DNA of 64,000 nucleotides from Nipponacmea schrenckii (taxonomy: Eukaryota; Mollusca; Gastropoda; Lottiidae), in NCBI GenBank assembly GCA_030562195.1, contig JAUJPP010000007.1, forward strand, positions 29,943,769 to 30,007,768. Direction: 5' to 3'. Shown in pieces: positions 57,533-64,000 of this stretch. The first letter of the stretch is position 1, and each line of letters opens with the position of its first letter. Position numbers and translations under genes: made by a program. Below the pieces are notes generated by a model. That model had not been told where the DNA came from and did no database searches. It saw only the letters and a list, made by a program, of their open reading frames with translations.

Positions 57533-58472
57533 GCTACAGTAATGACAATATTGCGCTTCCAGAAATAAAGCTTTATGTGATGCTAATATTAGTTGTTTTC
57601 ATTTATTTGCCCCCCTAAATTTGGTGGAACTTAGGTTCGACTCTGGTTAGGAATTTTGCTCATGCTTGTGAGGCAGGAATGTTAACTATTATGATATTTT
57701 AAGATATCTTGCTGTATCCTCTATCATCCAGCCCAACCTTGTCTGTAGGCCTACATGGCTACCACAAACAAACAATTAGACAGGTAAGGCCTTGGTGGCA
57801 GACGCTTACCACTACCAGTGTAGTCCTTAATTTGTCGATCCACTCCACAATCTGCATCTTTAGAAGAGTGCAAAGGATAATTTCAACATAGGTAGACCAT
57901 CAATGTAGGTCTACTCTATTATTCAACATGCAAAACAGCAAAGACTGGCTTATTTTGCATAACTGAAAATTGATGAATCATTTGGAGATTTGTCAACTAA
58001 AGCCTTATGCTGTTATGTTGAATGTGATTTTAGTTTTGGCTTCATCATTAGTAGCCATGATTCATCAATTCTGGTAGCCATACAGCCATACGATACAGGT
58101 ACTATTTATAGGCCCTAAAAGTTATAGTCCTAATTGATTAACCAATAAAGAAATTATTATTCCAGTCTTGTGTTTGACTACAATGGTAGTCAAATGGGAA
58201 ATATAAAAATATAAATAGGCCCTATGCATAAGCCTACTACAAAATTGACATCACAGATATAATGAAATGCAGAAATGTGCTCATTGCAGCATCTCTTTGT
58301 CAAACTTCAATAGAAATGAAATAAGCCATAGTTTCAATACAATATCAATGTCACCCTCTCTCATTTAACTGTGGGCCTAACCATGACTTGATATCTATGA
58401 GTTATGCTAGATATACATCACTTTACTGTTGTCTTCGCTTGTAACTATTTTTATAGAGTTATCTCCTATAAT

Positions 58473-58482
58473 AAATGGCGGC
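58473..58482 (+). promoter_or_regulatory. YY1-type motif in the RARS2 promoter or leader
   Basis: AAATGGCGGC matches the YY1 core (AANATGGCGGC) and lies 70 bases before the RARS2 start codon. YY1 sites at the transcription start are common for nuclear genes of mitochondrial translation. The position suits a TATA-less promoter with initiation at or near the motif. Inference only. The embedded ATG is in a different frame context and is probably at or before the cap. Confidence 0.45.
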
Positions 58483-58551
58483 TTCTATTCGTTACTTTTT
58501 TTAAAGTTGATGTGATTATAAAAGATATAATTATCAGTGATAAATACAGCT

Positions 58552-61500
58552 ATGGCTACCTGCATTAGAAGAATTCTGGCCAATCGGGTAAGTAAGCTCT
58601 TTCTTTCGCAGAGCAAAGATCCTACGGCCTGCTGTCTTCAGACTTCAGAGTCACAAAAACTACAAACACGTGTTACTGAAGTGATGCTCTTGAGCCATCT
58701 ACAAACAAAATACAAATTACGTAATTTATGTGCATAGCATTGTTTTTTAAAACGAGACTTTTTCTTTTATAGCTGGTAAGATCACTTGGACAGGGTATTG
58801 AAGAGAAACATATCTATGAAAACTGTCAACTATCACAAAGGTGATTTTTTATTTAAATAGTCCTCTCATTGTTTAATTTAATGGTAGAAATATAGAGATC
58901 AAGTGCCAGTGTCATTCTTTCATTCTATTTAGTGTGTATGGGGACCATTTATTTTTTTTGTCATGGCTTCTGTTAGATTGCCAATGACACTTTCATTCAA
59001 CTTACTCAATGATAATTAGTTAGATTAGCCTATAGGAATACTACCGTAGAGCCTACGGTAGCCTACCTCTTAGAATGGACAAATCTTTTTATTCAATTTT
59101 TGGCCATCCCATGAGGTACATTAGTATAATAATGTTTGTGAAATTTTCATTTCTACTATTCACCATATGGTATCATATATAGAATTTTTATTACTTAGGC
59201 CCTATTATTGCATTGTCTTTGGGAATGAAAATCAGACTAGAATGACCTTCAGAAGCACTTGTTGCTTATTTGAAATTTTGTTTGAAACACTTGGATTTGA
59301 TACACAGTAAAACTGAAAGTGTCTGTAGATATTTTAGTCTTGATTATTGTAAAATAAGAATCTAACTAAAAAAAATAAGATCTTAAAAAATGAGTAAATT
59401 AGTTCTCTTTATTCTATTTATTAGACTTGATTCCAATCAGCCAACATTTTGTTTAAAACAAAGCCAGTTATTCAACAGCCAGTTATTAAACAGTATACCC
59501 ACGGTAAGGAAATCTATTAAACCAGTACTGGTACTTCTTTTTACCTGAAATAAAAGTGCCGGTAGTCGGTAGATAAAAACAGTTACACAGGTGTGTCAAT
59601 AATATTTGAGGGGAAAGGAGAAAAGTAGGTGGCTGCGTGAATAAATGTAGAGGCGCGGAGAGCTTGAAAAATTTTAGTTTTAAAACTGACCAATTTGAAG
59701 CTTTCTTTTGCATTGAAAGAATTATTAAGCTAATTTCATAACCACATAAAGCATTATGTTCAAATAATTAATTTATATTCATATACCAGAAAAATTACTT
59801 CACCCTTTACTGAAAGTCAAATTATCAAATACAGTATACTTTAAGTTATCCAAAATCTCTTTGACCGCAAAATAATGTTGGATAATAGCGTGATTGTCTG
59901 ATTCCTCAAATTTTCGAGAATATTTGTTACCGTATGTTCCACATGTAACTATTAATAGCTCAGTGACCCTCGTAACATTAAATATTAATTTTAAATATTA
60001 AAAAAACAATATTCTGTTTAATTTTATTATTCTTATGCTGAGTTACTTTACCTACGTGTTTTTATTAGAATTAATACGTCTTTCATCAGATTTAATACGT
60101 CTTTTATCGAAATTAATACCGACGACAAACATTTGCTTTTTACTTTTCGTGTAGGGGTGTTCAACCGAAACCAAATTTCATAGGTAAATTCTTCTGCGTA
60201 ATGCGAAACACTTTCTTATTTACCAACCAATTAATATTCAAAGCCATATTGGGCACGCATATCGGTAAGGCATTTTATTTATTCCATATCCTTTTGTGAT
60301 TAAACGATTGGTAAAGTCCCGAATCATGACACAGGCCATTTGATGGAAAGGCAACGACCTTGATCTTAAACAGAGGTCATTGGCGGTGATTAATCAGCAG
60401 GATTTTTTTCAGTGATATTTTGTTTTCATATGATTTAAGCCCGATTATTGATATGATAAATGATTATCTAATTAAAGATAAGTAATTTAAATGTGGGATT
60501 ATACAGACTTTTTTGAGCTTCAGCACCACTGATTAGTGTTGGAATTCAGAAAAGACAGAATGTCGTAATACTCCGGGAAGTTGAAGAATAAATGTAAAAA
60601 AATTTTTCCTTGTTAGAGTCACCAATTTGCTGAAGTCGTTTAAATAATAGTGGGTTCATATAATAGTTATTTTGTGGACATATCATCGATATTAACTGGT
60701 GAATATAAAAAAAATAACTACAGTTCAATGTTCATTAAAATTTCAATAGTTACAAAACTTGTTTTGGGCCAAAAGTAGACGGCGGTATCGACTAAAGTAG
60801 CATTCGTTTTTCGCCGGCTGCCGGCTACTAATGACACCCCTGGTTACATGCTCAAATTAATAAAAACCATAGACCAAAATAAAGAGATCTTTATCTGAAA
60901 GTTTAAGCTAATAAAGGAATCCTGCTATTAATTTTTAATGTTAAAACTATTTAAAAGGTTTAAATAAACCCTTTTGGTTTCCTTTTGTAATAAGAAAGCT
61001 TCAGACAAGAAAGTAAGAAACCATGAGTTGTATATTTATCTGACAATAAAAAATCTTGAACTTTGTTTTATAGGATGATGTCATAGAGAAAGTAGAGATA
61101 GATCAAAATGATAATGGTATTATTTTTGTAAACAAAGACAAATTTTTTAAGGTAAGAGTTTTAAGAATTATTTCAATTATTCTCGAATATGAAATGTTTT
61201 TGAACTGTTAGGTGTTTGTTAAAAGGATCCTGATTGGCTGGAAGTGAGGGTTTTTAGCATTAGTCATAGCATGTCGAATTCATACAAAAGTTATCTCCCT
61301 TTACACAAATTCCCATCAACCATCTGTCCAGGAGACATTGAGTGTAAAATTCTGAATTCCTGAACTATCTGAATTGTCAATTCGAAAGACAATCGCAATT
61401 CCTAAAACTAAACTTAATTTACTCAATTTCAGGATCAAAACATTTTAAATCAAAAAAGGAATATTTTTGAAGCGATTTTCAGACGCCATGTTTAGCTAGA

Positions 61501-63990
61501 AATTTAGAGAAAAGTCTCTTATGTCTGAAAGAACTTAAACCTGAGAAAACTTAAGAATAAATCACATGAAACAAAACATGATAGAAATAATACTGTAATT
61601 TTGATTTTAGTCAATCCTAGATTCTGTTGTCAAACATGGACCATTTTACAACAGAGCTGATTTGGATATTAAGAAGAAAAAAGTTTTGATAGAATTCAGG
61701 TGAGTGGATTTAATCTCTTGGACCTGTTTCATAAAATTTTAACAAAGATACAATCAAGATTTTAAGAAATACAGTAACATGATTGGTTAATAAAAACTCA
61801 ATTTTATTGATTGACCAAATGTGACCATTGGAACACTAAAATCATCCTAAGTTAAGTTTTTGTGAAACAGGCTCCTGTTTGTTTTGGAACTCTCACTAGA
61901 AAAATTTTCAAAAATTTGTAGCTGAAACCATCAACACAATATATGAATTTGATTAACAAGTTTGACACTCCTTTTGCCAAGCCTTATTTTATATTCCAAA
62001 ATTTAAACAATTGTTGTTATTATCTATTTGAAATGGTAATTTATTTGTCTTATTAACTTTAAAACATTTCTTGTAGCTGTATCTATTACTGAGGTTTTCA
62101 ACTAATGTTTTTATAGATTTTGAATGCATATGACTAAAGTTTTGACATATTTTAACTTATAATAAAAGGAGTGAATCCATGTTGAGGGTTTTAAGTATAT
62201 ATTTATTTGTTGACAAGATATCTATTTTCATTGCAGTTCACCAAACATTGCCAAGCCTTTTCATGTTGGTCATCTAAAATCTACAGTTTTAGGCAATTCT
62301 TTGTCTAACCTTTATAAAACATTTGACCATGATGTTGTTCGAATGAATTATCTTGGAGATTATGGCATACAGTTTGGTTTGTATTTTATTCAGAATTAAC
62401 TGACTGAAAGTAGAGCATGATACATATATTTCTAATTTAAAGTTGTTATGAAAGAAACAGCATAAAGTTTATATTGACTGTTTGTTACTGTTTGTTTACT
62501 CTTAACAACCATTGACAAATGGAAATGAAAAAAAAACAGGCAATGATAATGTCCTGGCAAAATTTTGTCTTATTGCATGGCATTTTTTTTTAAACCCAAT
62601 AAGAGAATAGGTAAAATTTGATTTCATTGTTAAACTATATATCACTGATCCTATCTGTTTGTGTTTCTTTTAAATTTTCCGTTCAAAGATACCTTGCAAT
62701 AATGTAAAAGGAATAGACTGTACATTTTTACAAAGCATAATCTTCCAGAGCACAGTGGTTAAAGCGTTGGTACTTAAACGTCATGACGTCATTTGCTTGG
62801 ATACGTTGAAAATGTCGGACGTGAGTTCTAATCTCGATCGGTGTTTGAAAGTTCGATGAATAAGTCATCTTCACTCATAACTCCAGTCCACCCAGCTGCA
62901 AATGGGTACGAATAATCTGAGAAGGATCAATGCCAAGAGGTTTGGCCAAGGAACAGCCCCTCTCACGGCGGACTTGTGAACAAAACCTTGTTGTTAGTTG
63001 TCATCCTTGTAAAATATAGTTGTTTCTTTCTTTTTTCTTTCTTTCTTCCATCACAAATTATTCTTTTGTTACTGACTCTACAACATATGCTAAATTACTT
63101 AGTTTTATATTCAATACTATTCTATTTGATATAGTTATTATGTATCTGGCCTATCAAAGATATGGTAGTGAGGAAAAATTAAAAGCAGATCCATTAAACC
63201 ATTTATATGAGGTAAATAATGTACAATATTTCAAACTAAAAAAGAAAGGAGCCCCTTTGGCTGGCTAAACCTGAAGTTTCAGGGTTCAAACTGTGCATGT
63301 TAAAGATCCCTTGAGAGTTCAAATCACAAATGAGTAAAATAAGCTAATCAGGGGCAGAAGATTAAAAACTCCATTCATTTCACTTTCAAAACAAATGGTA
63401 ACTCATTTTGTGTTAATGATTTTTCGAAAAAATGATATTTTTAGTCATATTTGTAGGGGATGAAAATGATATTTTTAATCATATTTGTAGGGGATAAAAA
63501 ATTTTTTTTAACCCTCTCATTTAAAATTTCAGTTGTATGTTAATATTCACAAAGAAATCGATGAGGAAAGAGGTTCAGCTAGAGATGGCAGATCTACTCC
63601 TACGTATGAAGAAGCTAAAAAGCTTTATAAGAGAATCGATAGTGGTAAATTATTATTTTATGTTATATATTTTTTATAGAGATATATGGCATACCATGTT
63701 GTCAGATGAAATTTTATCAAAGTGCTTATATTGATGACTTTTAAAAACATGTGTGGTTGACCCTAGCCATTTAAATTAAATAGTAAATTGGTAGAATTGG
63801 CAATCCTTTTGGTAGAGTTTTAGATGGCATACAAGTAGAAACCCAAGAAATTGTACATAACATTAACTGTACATAGACTTAACTTACAAAGGAAAACTGT
63901 ATAATTGTAGGGGAAAGAATAGAAGAATATGAAACAATATGGAAGAAACTTAGTGAAATATCTCGATTAGAATATGATAAAATGTACAAG
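58552..63990 (+). CDS. RARS2: Mitochondrial arginyl-tRNA synthetase, 5' part (nine coding exons; continues beyond the window)
   Basis: Coding exons: 58552-58587, 58773-58840, 59425-59503, 61074-61151, 61611-61699, 62237-62376, 63135-63211, 63533-63644, 63911-63990. They give 253 aa, all junctions in phase; the last exon ends at a donor (AAG|gtatgt), so the gene runs off the right edge. The enzyme charges mitochondrial tRNA-Arg with arginine. The N-terminus [20 protein letters not shown] is basic and suited to mitochondrial import. [19 protein letters not shown] holds the class I signature HVGH (126-129), and [15 protein letters not shown] and [17 protein letters not shown] match human RARS2 at the same spacing. 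Residues before 110 are poorly conserved, as in the family. Human RARS2 is about 578 aa, so rather less than half is present; the anticodon-binding domain is outside. Introns contain a MITE and a SINE. Confidence 0.92.
61720..61875. mobile_element. 156-bp MITE, copy 2 (RARS2 intron 5)
   Basis: GGACCTGTTTCATAAAATTT to TTTTTGTGAAACAGGCTCC; nearly every block of the 50491-50646 copy is present in order, including AACAAAGATACAATCAAGAT and CACTAAAATCATCCTAAGTT. It begins about 20 bases after the exon 5 donor site. Confidence 0.85.
62745..63020 (+). mobile_element. tRNA-derived SINE (RARS2 intron 6)
   Basis: AGAGCACAGTGGTTAAAGCG (62747-62766) is a good RNA polymerase III A box of tRNA type, and GAGTTCTAATCTC (62823-62835) is a diverged B box at a suitable distance. 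After this head comes a non-tRNA body with CACCCAGCTGCAAATGGGTA, a motif I associate with SINEs of molluscs and other invertebrates (memory, not checked). It ends TGTAAAATATAGTTG followed by a T/C-rich simple repeat. Local GC content is above that of the surrounding intron, supporting a separate origin. Confidence 0.75.
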
Positions 63991-64000
63991 GTATGTATGC

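Larger units (their letters stand above)
46401..58551. other. 3' UTR of the zinc-finger gene and intergenic DNA up to RARS2
   Basis: Apart from the separately listed polyadenylation signals, MITEs, minisatellite and tRNA-like fragment, I see no gene. Open frames at 49356-49700 (114 codons), 50891-51073 and 52853-53201 are hydrophobic or low-complexity AT-rich translations without recognisable domains. Confidence 0.55.

Noticed and set aside
57620..57900. Possible second SINE with a B-box-like AGGTTCGACTCT
   Set aside because: No A box at the right distance and no second copy in the window, so a SINE cannot be supported.
58537..58737. 66-codon frame at the RARS2 start reading past the first donor site
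   Set aside because: Only its first part is the real first exon (58552-58587); the remainder is intron sequence, and the true frame continues at 58773.
1..64000. CRISPR arrays, bacterial operons, prophage or viral genes
   Set aside because: The regular tandem repeats lack spacers of the CRISPR kind, the genes are spliced animal genes, and no viral coding region was recognised.

Overview
The window is eukaryotic, AT-rich, and most likely from a mollusc or another lophotrochozoan. Every protein gene but one is split into short exons with GT..AG introns. The genes match animal families: SAC3D1, an SV2-type transporter, an Ikaros-like zinc finger and mitochondrial arginyl-tRNA synthetase. The non-coding DNA is full of palindromic MITEs, a tRNA-derived SINE and minisatellites. 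The species cannot be named from the sequence.

Layout. (1) 828-5397 (+): a complete SAC3D1 gene, 8 coding exons, 363 aa. One intron holds a Tigger/pogo-like transposon remnant, another a 351-bp palindromic MITE, and a third a dispersed retroposon end. (2) 7018-17165 (-): a complete SV2-family transporter, 12 coding exons, 556 aa, convergent with SAC3D1. Its fifth intron (10006-13423) carries a roughly 3-kb foldback-like block: inverted subrepeat arrays around a dimeric 60-bp satellite with telomere-like motifs and retroelement coding scraps. (3) 19835-28043 (-): a 13-exon, 588-aa gene with an unrecognised N-terminal region and a C-terminal polymerase-beta-type nucleotidyltransferase domain resembling RlaP/PF10127. 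Four of its introns carry four different minisatellites. (4) 28.6-44.5 kb: no gene I can support; probably intergenic DNA plus a 5'-UTR intron of the next gene. (5) 44529-46400 (+): one exon encoding a 600-aa C2H2 zinc-finger protein with an Ikaros/Hunchback-like C-terminal finger pair. (6) 46.4-58.5 kb: 3' UTR and intergenic DNA with several MITEs. (7) 58552 to the right edge (+): the first nine coding exons of RARS2; the gene continues outside.

The genes do not form an operon or pathway. They are neighbouring housekeeping genes (SAC3D1, RARS2), a membrane transporter, a probable transcription factor and an uncharacterised nucleotidyltransferase. I derived all exon joins by hand from splice consensus and reading phase. 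Phases agree at every junction of the four split genes, which is strong internal support, but no transcript or database search was available. The best leads for new biology are the nucleotidyltransferase fusion and the foldback/satellite block.
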